From the NCBI GenBank assembly GCA_963783855.1, contig CAWAPE010000013.1:159607-223606 (forward strand): a DNA stretch of 64,000 nt, in the 5' to 3' direction. A program made the translations under genes and the position numbers. A model generated the notes under the pieces. It was given only the letters and a program-made list of their open reading frames with translations, searched no databases and had not been told where the DNA came from. Positions 29,341-37,677 of the stretch are shown here, one piece after another; position 1 is the stretch's first letter; each line of letters starts with the position of its first letter. Source of the DNA: JAKAGZ01 sp963783855 (lineage in GTDB: Bacteria; Bacteroidota; Ignavibacteria; Ignavibacteriales; Ignavibacteriaceae).

Positions 29341-30753
29341 TTATATTTCATTATTTTTTTTAAGCACGGTAAGTTTCATCCTTTCAAATTCAACGAAAGC
29401 AAAAAGAAATGCAATTAATACATTGGTTTTATATTTAATTAAAAGAGGCGATAAAAAAGCAAGGCATATCAGACCAATAAATCCTGCAAATAGCCCTAAT
29501 GATATATATTTAACAGTTGTATCAGTTGAATGTTTGCTCAAGAGATAAGCAGATTTTAAAAACCTAAAATATAACCAAAGGATCAAAAGGAACCCAACTC
29601 CTCCCCCCTTCCACAAAAAGTAAAACCAGGAATTATCCAGATAATAATTCCGAAGGTTACTTTGAATAACAATTTTATATTTCAGATAATCTCCAAGACC
29701 ATCACCAAATATTGGATGTGTCAAAAATCTTTCCAATGCATAATATGAAAATTCAACACGCATCAGGAATGAAGGGTCTTCAAATGGGGTTGATATTGAT
29801 TTTGTGCGATACCCAATTGATTGCTTTGCAGCAGAAGTATTCTGTAAATGTTGCGTAGAACCTTTTAAAAATAAACTTGTTGCCAGCAAAGTAATGATCA
29901 AAACAGATGTCTTTAACCAATTCAGCCTGTTGTTTATTTTTAAATAAGCAAGAAAAGTTATTACCAGAACCACCAATGTAGTTGCCCATAGGGTTCTTGT
30001 AAGAGTGATGAAAGTACCCGCAATTAAAACTCCCAGAACTAAACCTGCACCAAGTCGATTTAGTTTTCGCTTATTAAATAAGATATAGGCAAAAACGACC
30101 CCAATGGTCAGCGGTAGAAAACCAGATTGAAAAGTTACAAAGCGTCCACCTATTATAAAAAGGTTGTAACTGATATATTCAATTGAAATTAAAACTGATA
30201 TTATCAGAAGTGAACCTAATACAATCGTATAAATTCGTCGTTCCCTAAACAGATAGGATATAGGTATAATCGCTAAATATAAAAGGAAATGAAAATATTC
30301 TACTAATATCCAATATAAATTTCTTCCTCCTGAAACTGCAATAAACGCATTAACACCGAAATAAACTACAACCAGCAACACGGGTAGTCTTAAATAGTCC
30401 ATTTGAAAAGACAGCTTATCTTCATGCAGGATGTAATTTCCTATCGCCAACAATGTCAGTACAAATAATGGTATAAGACTAAATAATTCTAATTTTAAAT
30501 CGTAGTGTATATTATTATTAAGTAATAATAGAGGAATGAAATTTATTATCAATAAGAAAGCGTAAAAATTTTTAATAATTTCCAGATATGCAACAATAGA
30601 AATGAGTATAAGTGCTGAAAATATTAGTAATAAAGAAGCATACTTAGGCGTAAGTTTAATCACCACTACCTGCAGCCCAATTAAAGAAAGCAATACCAAA
30701 GAAAGGGCTAACTTATTCTTTACTATTATCCTTTTATTTAACAATACATTCAT
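29341..30753 (-). CDS. O-antigen ligase/polymerase family membrane protein (Wzy-like)
   Basis: This 470-residue protein has about 11-12 membrane helices. A large loop before the last helices contains FGDGLGDYLKYKIVIQSNLR and NSWFYFLWKGGGVGFLLIL. This matches the Wzy_C/WaaL superfamily, where a conserved HN or similar pair in that loop takes part in polymer transfer; here the position reads LDNSW. As the only such protein in the cluster it is the best candidate for the polymerase. Wzy proteins are too divergent for a surer call. Confidence 0.82.
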   Translation of the reverse strand: MNVLLNKRIIVKNKLALSLVLLSLIGLQVVVIKLTPKYASLLLIFSALILISIVAYLEIIKNFYAFLLIINFIPLLLLNNNIHYDLKLELFSLIPLFVLTLLAIGNYILHEDKLSFQMDYLRLPVLLVVVYFGVNAFIAVSGGRNLYWILVEYFHFLLYLAIIPISYLFRERRIYTIVLGSLLIISVLISIEYISYNLFIIGGRFVTFQSGFLPLTIGVVFAYILFNKRKLNRLGAGLVLGVLIAGTFITLTRTLWATTLVVLVITFLAYLKINNRLNWLKTSVLIITLLATSLFLKGSTQHLQNTSAAKQSIGYRTKSISTPFEDPSFLMRVEFSYYALERFLTHPIFGDGLGDYLKYKIVIQSNLRNYYLDNSWFYFLWKGGGVGFLLILWLYFRFLKSAYLLSKHSTDTTVKYISLGLFAGFIGLICLAFLSPLLIKYKTNVLIAFLFAFVEFERMKLTVLKKNNEI

Positions 30754-30769
30754 ATTAAGTAATTACTAT

Positions 30770-32209
30770 TTATCTATAATTCTTAATTATAGCTAACAGC
30801 TCATTTATTCTGGTCCTGTTAAATATAAAACTTACCGGGACATAAAAAAGCAATGCAAGAAGAGCCAAAAGAACAAGAAGTTCTAAATGAGTCATATAGG
30901 GATACAGAGATATTTTTACAAAATAGATTAATAAAAACATACATAAACTGATTAGAAAAGTTTTTCCAAAACTAGTAATGAAATCCGAGACAGGTAGATC
31001 TATTAGTTTCAGAGAAATCCTTAATCCCGGGTATATAGTTATTATATTTGCAATCAGGTAGCCGATAGAAACTCCTAAAATTCCCCACTTTAGCCCGAGA
31101 ACAAAAGCAGACACAAAAATAACACCAGTAAATAGTCCCCATTTAAACCATAGATCAGTCCTTCCTTTTGCCTGGAAAATTGACCCTGCAGGAGTATAAA
31201 CTGATTGTATCATTCCAATAGGTGCCAGGATAATCAAAATAGGTATGGTAGAACTCCATTTCTCTCCAAGAAGTGACAATAATAAAACATCAGAAGCGGC
31301 TGTGATAAAGAGCATAAGCGGGAAGGATATTAAAGCGATATTGTTTACTAATCTGATATACATTTCACTTATTCTGGCATTATCAGATTGTAGTTTCGAA
31401 TAAAATGGAAACATTACTCTTGAAAACACGGAGGCTATGTTTTGTAAAGGATATAACATTATTCTATATGCAATATTATAGTATCCTAATTGCTCTTCTC
31501 CCAGATATTTTTGAATTAATACATAATCAGCATTACGAACAAAATAATTAACAATGTTAAAGCCCGAAAGATTCGCACTAAATTTAAATATTGACTTGAT
31601 TTCTGAAAAGGAAAAAAGAAACCTGGGTCTGTAAGGATTCAACAGCCATAAAATTAAGGTTAAGGCAAAAGCATTCACAAGGCCTTGTATTACCAGACTC
31701 CAGATTCCAAAGCCAAGAAAGGCCAGAACAATAGCGCTTAAAGAACCTGCTATAATGGCTGACATTTCACAAATGGCAATTTTCTTAAACTTTAATTCTC
31801 TTTCCAATAATGCCTGATGCATTATTGAAATACTGGTAATCGAAAAACTGAAAGACATAACTTTCAAAATACTGGTCAATTTGTCGGCGTTATAAAATTC
31901 GGCAATCAGGTGTGCGGAGAAAAAGAGCACCAGATTCATCATAATTCCGATTAAAAGGACAATCCAATAAACGCTATTAATAAGTTCATCATTTAGATTT
32001 GTCTTCTGGATTATAGCAGATGATATTCCTAAATCTCTAAAGATATTCAGAAAACCTAATACGACTAAAGATGAAGCTATTAAACCAAACTCATCAGGCG
32101 TTAGAAGACGTGCTAAAATTATCAGGGTAATAAATTGAAAAACATGAATCGTTACCCGGGAAATGGCCGACCATAAAATACCTGAATGAGCATCACTTGT
32201 GGAAATCAC
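30770..32209 (-). CDS. lipopolysaccharide flippase, MOP/Wzx family
   Basis: This 479-residue protein has 12-14 membrane helices. The N-terminus SGILWSAISRVTIHVFQFIT and the segment ARLLTPDEFGLIASSLVVLG match the polysaccharide transporter family that includes WzxC and AmsL. It moves lipid-linked repeat units across the inner membrane. It lies directly between the Wzy-like gene and wzz, which supports the role. Confidence 0.92.
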   Translation of the reverse strand: MISTSDAHSGILWSAISRVTIHVFQFITLIILARLLTPDEFGLIASSLVVLGFLNIFRDLGISSAIIQKTNLNDELINSVYWIVLLIGIMMNLVLFFSAHLIAEFYNADKLTSILKVMSFSFSITSISIMHQALLERELKFKKIAICEMSAIIAGSLSAIVLAFLGFGIWSLVIQGLVNAFALTLILWLLNPYRPRFLFSFSEIKSIFKFSANLSGFNIVNYFVRNADYVLIQKYLGEEQLGYYNIAYRIMLYPLQNIASVFSRVMFPFYSKLQSDNARISEMYIRLVNNIALISFPLMLFITAASDVLLLSLLGEKWSSTIPILIILAPIGMIQSVYTPAGSIFQAKGRTDLWFKWGLFTGVIFVSAFVLGLKWGILGVSIGYLIANIITIYPGLRISLKLIDLPVSDFITSFGKTFLISLCMFLLIYFVKISLYPYMTHLELLVLLALLALLFYVPVSFIFNRTRINELLAIIKNYR

Positions 32210-32382
32210 TTTTTATCCTATTTACCAGAGAATTTGTCTTCATAAAATATTATCAGTAATAAAAAGATGTGTAGATCAATTAAAATCAATGAATCTAATA
32301 CTATAATTGTCTATCAATTTATGCGGTCATTTCTCAAATAACGTGTGGCAATATTATTAGTTATAATAAATTATTATTGACA

Positions 32383-33564
32383 TTATTCTGTTTTCCACTT
32401 AAACAAATTTGTCTTTATAAATTTGAACTTCTCTGAGTTTGCTAATTTTTCGTTTTCTAATAATAAGATGTAGATAAAAACAAATAATAAAATCACAATC
32501 GTTATCAAACTTGCAAAGAGCACCCTTGGTGGGAAACTTTTCTTGGCAGGAGGTATTGCATAGTCAATTACCTGAAGAATCGGAATATCCTTTTTCTCCT
32601 GAATTCTGGCCTGTTCATAGAGGGGTAATTCAAACTCAAGAATATTGGTATAAATTTGAACATCACGGAAAAGCCTGAAGTAATTTAAAGCATTCTGTGG
32701 CAATTTATTCAAAGACAATAACGATACCGAACTGTCCCTGCCCGATTCAATATTTTTAAGTTTCGCTTCAAACTTTCCTGCAATAATTTTTGCATTTAAC
32801 GCCTGGGGCGAATTTTCCCCGTAAATCTCTTTATATACCGAATATTGAGTCTGTTTCTCAGCTAATTGTGCCTGAAACTCCGCCAGTTGCTCTAATATTG
32901 CCTTGGTCTGATTTTCCGCTTCAAACATCCCCGTTTTTTCCTGGAACAATTTTAACTGGTTTTCTGAATATTTAAGACTGTCCTTAATCTCATTTACCCT
33001 GGCTTCCAGGAATTGCTTGTTTTCTTTTGATTTTTTTATCTTTAATTCAATAACCCTATCATTTAAAAGCTTTACAATAAAATTGTCAATATCAGCGGAC
33101 AATTGAGGGGACGGAGCCGCCGTAGTGATAATATATGTCACTCCATCATCATTTATATCAGCATTAACATCATTTCTTAACCGCTTCAGGACCTGCTCAA
33201 AATAATCAATATCTGTTGTATCTACTTTGTAAATTTTTACCAAATCAAATTTCTTGATAACCTGGTCGAGCAGACTTCTGCTATAAATAATTGAATTGTA
33301 CAAATCTACATCAGAATTTGTGGTCAGCCCTCCAATGTCAAAAGGCAGGCTTTTCAGACTGGATAATCCTGAAAGAATACTGCCCGAATTTTCTACGTTG
33401 GACGGCAATAAAAGAGACGTGGATTCATATTTCTTATCCACAAAGAAATAAATAGCTAAATAAGAAACTATCAGGGAAATTATACAAACCACCAGCAATA
33501 ATTTCTTCCATTTAACCAGGATGACTAAATAGTCCAACAAATCTACTTTATTATCTTCAGCCAT
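32383..33564 (-). CDS. Wzz/chain-length determinant family protein
   Basis: This 393-residue protein has a membrane helix near each end (LLLVVCIISLIVSYLAIYFF and VLFASLITIVILLFVFIYIL). Between them is a long periplasmic part with coiled coil (KENKQFLEARVNEIKDSLKY). The proline-rich stretch before the second helix (DYAIPPAKKSFPPRV) is the Wzz hallmark. There is no C-terminal tyrosine-kinase domain. It is the first gene of the glycan operon on the minus strand and controls polymer length in this family. Confidence 0.92.
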   Translation of the reverse strand: MAEDNKVDLLDYLVILVKWKKLLLVVCIISLIVSYLAIYFFVDKKYESTSLLLPSNVENSGSILSGLSSLKSLPFDIGGLTTNSDVDLYNSIIYSRSLLDQVIKKFDLVKIYKVDTTDIDYFEQVLKRLRNDVNADINDDGVTYIITTAAPSPQLSADIDNFIVKLLNDRVIELKIKKSKENKQFLEARVNEIKDSLKYSENQLKLFQEKTGMFEAENQTKAILEQLAEFQAQLAEKQTQYSVYKEIYGENSPQALNAKIIAGKFEAKLKNIESGRDSSVSLLSLNKLPQNALNYFRLFRDVQIYTNILEFELPLYEQARIQEKKDIPILQVIDYAIPPAKKSFPPRVLFASLITIVILLFVFIYILLLENEKLANSEKFKFIKTNLFKWKTE

Positions 33565-33966
33565 ACATTTAACGTGTATTTTAATAAAAAATTATTGTAG
33601 TAAGTTAATAAAGATTATGTACATTTAGAATATATTCAAATGATTATTCCAACAATTTCTGAGATTATAAATAACGGGGTATGTTCTAATTCAAAGATAC
33701 CCCAAGCACTCCATTCGCTTTATGTTGACTTTACTCAAAAATTTGGTATTTTTAATAAGTAACAAACTACAAAGCCTATTTCGTTCTTTCAAAAAATGTA
33801 ATTTTTAGTCGTTTTGCTTTAATTAATTCCCTTTTTTGAATCCCGGGAATTAAATGTGCATCTAATTTGTTAATTATTTTGGAACTTTTTGAGGAGAAAG
33901 ATAGTCTATAGATATAATTTGATACTTATTAATATGTTTTTCGACACACATTAAAAGGATGGTAAG
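33565..33966. other. divergent intergenic region
   Basis: This gap of 402 bases separates the glycan operon (minus) from the 82-aa gene (plus), so promoters must face both ways. A plus-strand candidate is TTGAGG at 33889-33894 with TATAAT at 33913-33918, 18 bases apart. I find no clear open frame, large repeat or conserved RNA in the rest. Confidence 0.5.
33889..33918 (+). promoter_or_regulatory. candidate promoter of the 82-aa gene
   Basis: A -35-like TTGAGG and a perfect TATAAT lie 18 bases apart, about 45 bases before the ATG. An AAGGATGG ribosome site follows just before the start codon. It is based on motif match alone. Confidence 0.4.
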
Positions 33967-34215
33967 ATGAAAACAATCAAAGCAAAAATCGACAATCCTC
34001 TGAATGACCTTATTAGTGATGATATTTACGATCTTTTAGACTCACACGGTTTGATTGATGAGAAATCCGTACGTGATTACCAGATAAGGAAAAAATTTAA
34101 ACAGCTCAGAGCAACTAAAGTCAGCGCAGGGGATGCAATTGATGTAATCAGGGAAGAATACCCATATCTGCAGTTTGATACAATCAGAAAAATTGTTTAT
34201 CAAATCAACAAATAA
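33967..34215 (+). CDS. hypothetical protein, 82 residues
   Basis: I do not recognise this protein. It is charged, has no membrane segment or signal peptide, and looks mostly helical (ISDDIYDLLDSHGLIDEKSV, DAIDVIREEYPYLQFDTIRK). The second half resembles a helix-turn-helix in rhythm, which would fit a small DNA- or RNA-binding protein, but this is weak. It has a good ribosome site (AAGGATGG) and is the first plus-strand gene after a long minus-strand run. Confidence 0.75.
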   Translation: MKTIKAKIDNPLNDLISDDIYDLLDSHGLIDEKSVRDYQIRKKFKQLRATKVSAGDAIDVIREEYPYLQFDTIRKIVYQINK

Positions 34216-34229
34216 CTTTTTGAAAAAAC

Positions 34230-34258
34230 TTGACAAATTTATAATTCAGATTTATATT
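34230..34258 (+). promoter_or_regulatory. strong sigma70-type promoter
   Basis: A perfect -35 TTGACA (34230-34235) and a -10 TATATT (34253-34258) are separated by exactly 17 bases. This predicts a start near 34265, at the edge of a structured leader. It begins 14 bases after the stop of the 82-aa gene. Confidence 0.7.
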
Positions 34259-34264
34259 TATTCC

Positions 34265-34342
34265 GATCCTTTCAAAGGGTTCTCCCCTGCCCTTTGATTT
34301 GAATGGGTCAAGCCCGATGGTATCCCTATCATCGGGCTTTTT
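34265..34342 (+). ncRNA. candidate small structured RNA or attenuator leader
   Basis: Between the promoter above and the start of the DUF3098 gene lies a stretch of about 78 bases that would form two stable hairpins. The first pairs TCAAAGGG (34272-34279) with CCCTTTGA (34290-34297) around a pyrimidine-rich loop. The second is a perfect intrinsic terminator. The layout promoter, folded RNA, terminator is that of a small RNA. Alternatively it is an attenuator in front of the DUF3098-EutN-DprA genes. I recognise no known RNA family in it. Confidence 0.5.
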
Positions 34343-34350
34343 ATTTATTT
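34311..34350 (+). terminator. Rho-independent terminator
   Basis: AGCCCGATG pairs with CATCGGGCT (nine base pairs) around a ten-base loop, followed by TTTTTATTTATTTTT. It ends the transcript of the 82-aa gene and of the candidate RNA. It lies only 16 bases before the DUF3098 start codon, so expression of that gene needs read-through. Confidence 0.88.
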
Positions 34351-34365
34351 TTACAAGGAGATGAA

Positions 34366-34662
34366 ATGGCAAAACCGGTCAGAAAGAAACACTCGCAAAG
34401 TCAAAAGAAATCTTTTGTATCACCTTTTAATATCTACTGGGAAAAAAATAATTACTACCTGCTCTTTGCCGGAATTGGAATTATTATAGTAGGTTTCTAC
34501 CTGATGTCTGTGGGACCATGGAATAGTTTTACATCCCTGGTAATTTCTCCTATCGTTCTGGTTATTGGGTATCTATTTGTGCTTCCGGGTTCTATTTTTT
34601 ATCGTAGTAAAAATTCCCAGGAAGATTCAAAGGAAAAAGAAGTTGCTGCTGGCAAAAGTTAA
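34366..34662 (+). CDS. DUF3098-family membrane protein
   Basis: This 98-residue protein has a basic start (MAKPVRKKHSQSQKK) and two membrane helices (YYLLFAGIGIIIVGFYLMS and LVISPIVLVIGYLFVLPG). The pattern matches the DUF3098 family of Bacteroidota and relatives; its function is unknown. The frame is open further upstream, but the ATG at 34366 is preceded by AAGGAG at the right distance, whereas upstream codons lie inside the terminator. Its 3' end overlaps the EutN gene by 20 bases. Confidence 0.82.
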   Translation: MAKPVRKKHSQSQKKSFVSPFNIYWEKNNYYLLFAGIGIIIVGFYLMSVGPWNSFTSLVISPIVLVIGYLFVLPGSIFYRSKNSQEDSKEKEVAAGKS

Positions 34663-34915
34663 GGGAAACATAGTTTCCACTCAAAAGAATCAGCATTTAA
34701 AAGGGCACAAACTTTTAATAGCCCAGAAAATTGGTCTGGACGGTAATTATATTGGGAAAAATGATTTCATAGCACTTGACCTTGTCAGTGCGGGTATTGG
34801 GGATACGGTATTGGTTGTGCAGGAAGGGGCTGCTGTAAAGCAGATTCTTGGCCACAAAAATGCCCCTGTTCATACAATGATAGTAGCCGTAGTTGATAAA
34901 ATAAACATCTCGTAA
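34643..34915 (+). CDS. EutN/CcmL family microcompartment vertex protein
   Basis: This protein of about 90 residues has the EutN/CcmL pentamer fold: LLAKVKGNIVSTQKNQHLKG at the start, then KLLIAQKIGLDG, FIALDLVSAGIGDTVLVVQE and VHTMIVAVVDKI. In microcompartments these pentamers cap the shell vertices. The likely start is TTG at 34643, with AAAGGA upstream and the family N-terminus right after it; no ATG fits. It overlaps the DUF3098 gene. No hexameric shell gene or enzyme cargo lies beside it, so a role outside classical compartments is possible. Confidence 0.85.
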   Translation: MLLAKVKGNIVSTQKNQHLKGHKLLIAQKIGLDGNYIGKNDFIALDLVSAGIGDTVLVVQEGAAVKQILGHKNAPVHTMIVAVVDKINIS

Positions 34916-34947
34916 AAGAAAATTCCAAAAATAAAATATTTTTTGTT

Positions 34948-36069
34948 TTGAGCAGGTTAAACATTGAGAAATTAACGCTTCTTAAATTACTTTTATCCAT
35001 TGATGGAATAGGTCCGGGAAAAGTAAAAGCACTTCTGGCAAAATTCAGATCTCTGGAAAATATTTTTTCAGCAAACACTGCTGAATTAATTCAGGTTTCC
35101 GGCATTCAAAAAAACCTTGCAATGCGAATTCGCGAAGCAAAAAACAATAAAGAAAAGTTCTCAGATTTAGTTAAAGCAGAGCTTGAAAAAGCCGCAAAGA
35201 TGGGAGTAAAAATAATTTCCATCTGGGATGAAGAATACCCCGCACTTCTTAAGAAAATTTATGACCCTCCTTTTTTACTTTATATAAAGGGTAATTTTTC
35301 AACCACGGACAAATATTCAATTTCAATTGTCGGTACACGGCAGCCCACTAACTATGGGAAAGTGCAGGCTGAAAAAATTGCTTCTGATCTTGTTGCACAG
35401 AACATTACTATTGTAAGCGGTCTTGCCCGGGGTATTGATACGATAGCACATAGCTCAGCTCTAAAATCGGGTGGAAGAACTATTGCAGTAATCGGTTCGG
35501 GAATTGACGTAATTTATCCTCCTGAGAACAAAAAACTATTTCAACAAATTTCAGAAAATGGAGTTGTAATTTCAGAGTTTGGATTTGGGACAAAACCAGA
35601 TGCTATGAATTTTCCACGACGTAACCGCATAATTTCAGGTTTGTCATTAGGAAGCGTAGTGATAGAAACCGGGATACCGGGCGGTGCTTTGCAAACAGCA
35701 GCTTTTGCTCTGGATCAGAACCGCGAGGTTTTTGCTGTACCGGGCAATTTAGGAGTGAGACAATCAGAAGGTACTAATTCCCTCATACAAAAAGGAGAAG
35801 CAAAGCTTGTAAAAAATGCCGAAGATATACTTGTAGAACTTGAGCTAAAATTAAAACCAGTAGTAGGGAAAAATATTCCCAAACCAAAAGTGGGACTTAA
35901 TCTGTTTGAAGAAAAAGTTCTGGATTCATTAAAAGAAGATCCTCTTCAGATAGATAAAATTTCCTCCAGGACAAATCTTTCTACATCTGACTGTCTTGTT
36001 CATTTGTTGTCATTGGAATTTAAAGGATTAGTAAAACAACTACCCGGGAAAGTTTTTTCGTTGATTTAA
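34948..36069 (+). CDS. dprA: DNA-processing protein DprA
   Basis: This protein protects incoming single-stranded DNA and loads RecA during natural transformation. It has 373 residues with a TTG start. The N-terminal helix-hairpin-helix part (LLLSIDGIGPGKVKALLAKF) precedes the Rossmann-like core with SIVGTRQPTNYGK, SGLARGIDTIAHSSAL, GSGIDVIYPPENK, FPRRNRIISGLSLGSVVIE and GGALQTAAFALDQNREVFAV. A winged-helix C-terminal domain follows. Its stop lies 2 bases from the stop of the convergent rarA gene. Confidence 0.96.
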   Translation: MSRLNIEKLTLLKLLLSIDGIGPGKVKALLAKFRSLENIFSANTAELIQVSGIQKNLAMRIREAKNNKEKFSDLVKAELEKAAKMGVKIISIWDEEYPALLKKIYDPPFLLYIKGNFSTTDKYSISIVGTRQPTNYGKVQAEKIASDLVAQNITIVSGLARGIDTIAHSSALKSGGRTIAVIGSGIDVIYPPENKKLFQQISENGVVISEFGFGTKPDAMNFPRRNRIISGLSLGSVVIETGIPGGALQTAAFALDQNREVFAVPGNLGVRQSEGTNSLIQKGEAKLVKNAEDILVELELKLKPVVGKNIPKPKVGLNLFEEKVLDSLKEDPLQIDKISSRTNLSTSDCLVHLLSLEFKGLVKQLPGKVFSLI

Positions 36070-36071
36070 TC

Positions 36072-37394
36072 TCAGTATTTCTTTCTCCCCTTCCATAAAA
36101 ATTTCAACCAGTCTTTAAGTTTCTTTTCCTGGCCATTTTCAGTTGGGAAATAATATTGTGATTTTTCCAATTCTTTTGGCAAATAATTTTCTTCAACAAA
36201 ATGCTTTTCATAATTATGAGGATATTTATACTCCGCACCATAATTCAGGCTTTTCATTAATTTTGTCGGCGCATTCCTTATATGAAGAGGGACCTGGTAA
36301 AGAGGCTTTTTTCTTACATCAGAAAATGCTTTTTCTATACCCTGGTAAGATGCATTGCTTTTGGGCGATGAAGCCAGGTATGTCACACATTGCGCTAAAA
36401 TAATTCTTGCTTCCGGCATCCCGATTTTATCAACAGCACCAAATGCTGCCTCAGCCAATACAAGAGCATTCGGCGAGGCATTTCCAATATCTTCGGATGC
36501 AAGTACAACTAATCGTCTTGCAATAAAAAGCGGGTCTTCCCCGCCTTCAAGCATTCGTGCCATCCAGTAAAGCGCCGCATCAGGATCGCTTCCCCTTATG
36601 CTTTTTATAAACGCAGAGATAATATTATAGTGCTCTTCCCCGGCTTTATCATAAATAATGTTTTTCTTCTGAACTACATTTTCTAAAAGTTCTTTGGTGA
36701 TTTTAATTTCTTCACTTTCTTTTCCCGATAGAGAAGATAAAGCTGAAATTATCGCCGCTTCAAATACGCTTAGCAGAGTTCGTGCATCACCGCCGGAAAG
36801 ATAAATTAGAAAGTCTTCGTCAATTTCTGCAATATTTAATGATGAAAGAAAATCATCTCGCTGTATTGCAGAGTGTAAAATTTCCAGAAGATTTTCTTTC
36901 GTCAGTTCTTCAAGGACATAAATTCTTGCCCTGGATCTTAAAGCACCAATCACTTCAAAAGATGGATTTTCTGTTGTTGCACCAATAAGGATAATAATAC
37001 CGGATTCTACTGAATGCAAAAGAGCATCCTGCTGAGCTTTATTAAAACGGTGAATCTCATCAATGAAGAGAATTGTTCTTGTACCAGCAGATTTATTTTT
37101 TTCTGCAATTTGAATAATAGCGCGAATATCTTTAACCCCGGATGAAACAGCATTAATTTGATGGAAATCGGAATTGGTGTGTTCTGCAATTATTCTGGCA
37201 ATTGTTGTCTTCCCAGTGCCCGGTGTTCCCCACAAAATAAATGAACCAAGCGTATCGCTTTCAATCATCTGGCGAAGTGGTTTTCCCGCTCCAATTAAAG
37301 ATTCCTGACCCTGGAATTCATCCAGAGTTTTGGGTCTGACTCTCTCGGCAAGTGGAACCTGGGGCAAATTCACTTTTTTCATATTACTTTTCAA
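36072..37394 (-). CDS. rarA: replication-associated recombination AAA+ ATPase RarA/MgsA
   Basis: This ATPase acts at stalled replication forks. It has 440 residues. Walker A is GTPGTGKTT at about residues 56-64, Walker B is LFIDEIHRFNKAQQDALL, and sensor 1 follows as LIGATTENPSFEV. The C-terminal part has SIRGSDPDAALYWMARML and NYGAEYKYPHNY, typical of RarA/WRNIP1. It overlaps the upstream FtsB-like gene by 11 bases. Confidence 0.95.
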   Translation of the reverse strand: MKSNMKKVNLPQVPLAERVRPKTLDEFQGQESLIGAGKPLRQMIESDTLGSFILWGTPGTGKTTIARIIAEHTNSDFHQINAVSSGVKDIRAIIQIAEKNKSAGTRTILFIDEIHRFNKAQQDALLHSVESGIIILIGATTENPSFEVIGALRSRARIYVLEELTKENLLEILHSAIQRDDFLSSLNIAEIDEDFLIYLSGGDARTLLSVFEAAIISALSSLSGKESEEIKITKELLENVVQKKNIIYDKAGEEHYNIISAFIKSIRGSDPDAALYWMARMLEGGEDPLFIARRLVVLASEDIGNASPNALVLAEAAFGAVDKIGMPEARIILAQCVTYLASSPKSNASYQGIEKAFSDVRKKPLYQVPLHIRNAPTKLMKSLNYGAEYKYPHNYEKHFVEENYLPKELEKSQYYFPTENGQEKKLKDWLKFLWKGRKKY

Positions 37395-37677
37395 TCACTT
37401 CAATTGATTTTTCATTCGGTCTTTTCATTCTAAATTTTTCCCGCGCTTCTTTTTCTATTTTTGCAGGCACCTTCTGCTGTAGTGAGTCAATTTCTGCCTG
37501 CAGGTTTTTATTTTCATTTTGAAGCTTGTCAATCTGGTGATTTAAATCTTTTAATTCACTGCGTAATTTTACAAATTTCAACACCCCTGTTTCATTAAAA
37601 AAGATAAACACAACTCCAAACAGAAATAGAATAGCAAACAGGTATACTCTTATTTTTTTATCCTTAAATGATATCAT
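37384..37677 (-). CDS. septum formation initiator (FtsB/DivIC-like)
   Basis: This is a 97-residue single-pass membrane protein: a short basic N-terminus, one helix (IRVYLFAILFLFGVVFIFF), then a coiled coil (LRSELKDLNHQIDKLQNENK) and a conserved tail with EREAREKFRM-like EKEAREKFRMKRPNEK. This is the FtsB/DivIC layout, where the protein links FtsL and FtsQ in the divisome. It starts at the stop of ddl, sharing one base, which places it in a cell-wall gene context. Confidence 0.88.
   Translation of the reverse strand: MISFKDKKIRVYLFAILFLFGVVFIFFNETGVLKFVKLRSELKDLNHQIDKLQNENKNLQAEIDSLQQKVPAKIEKEAREKFRMKRPNEKSIEVIEK

Noticed and set aside
34303..34365. A longer start for the DUF3098 protein at 34303.
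   Set aside because: The extra 21 codons cover the terminator hairpin and have no ribosome site; AAGGAG lies properly before the ATG at 34366.
34565..34642. A longer ATG start for the EutN-like protein at 34565.
   Set aside because: The 26 extra residues are an out-of-frame reading of the DUF3098 gene and are not part of the EutN fold; the TTG at 34643 fits the family start.
36060..36075. A bidirectional terminator between dprA and rarA.
   Set aside because: The stop codons are 2 bases apart and no hairpin with T runs is present there.
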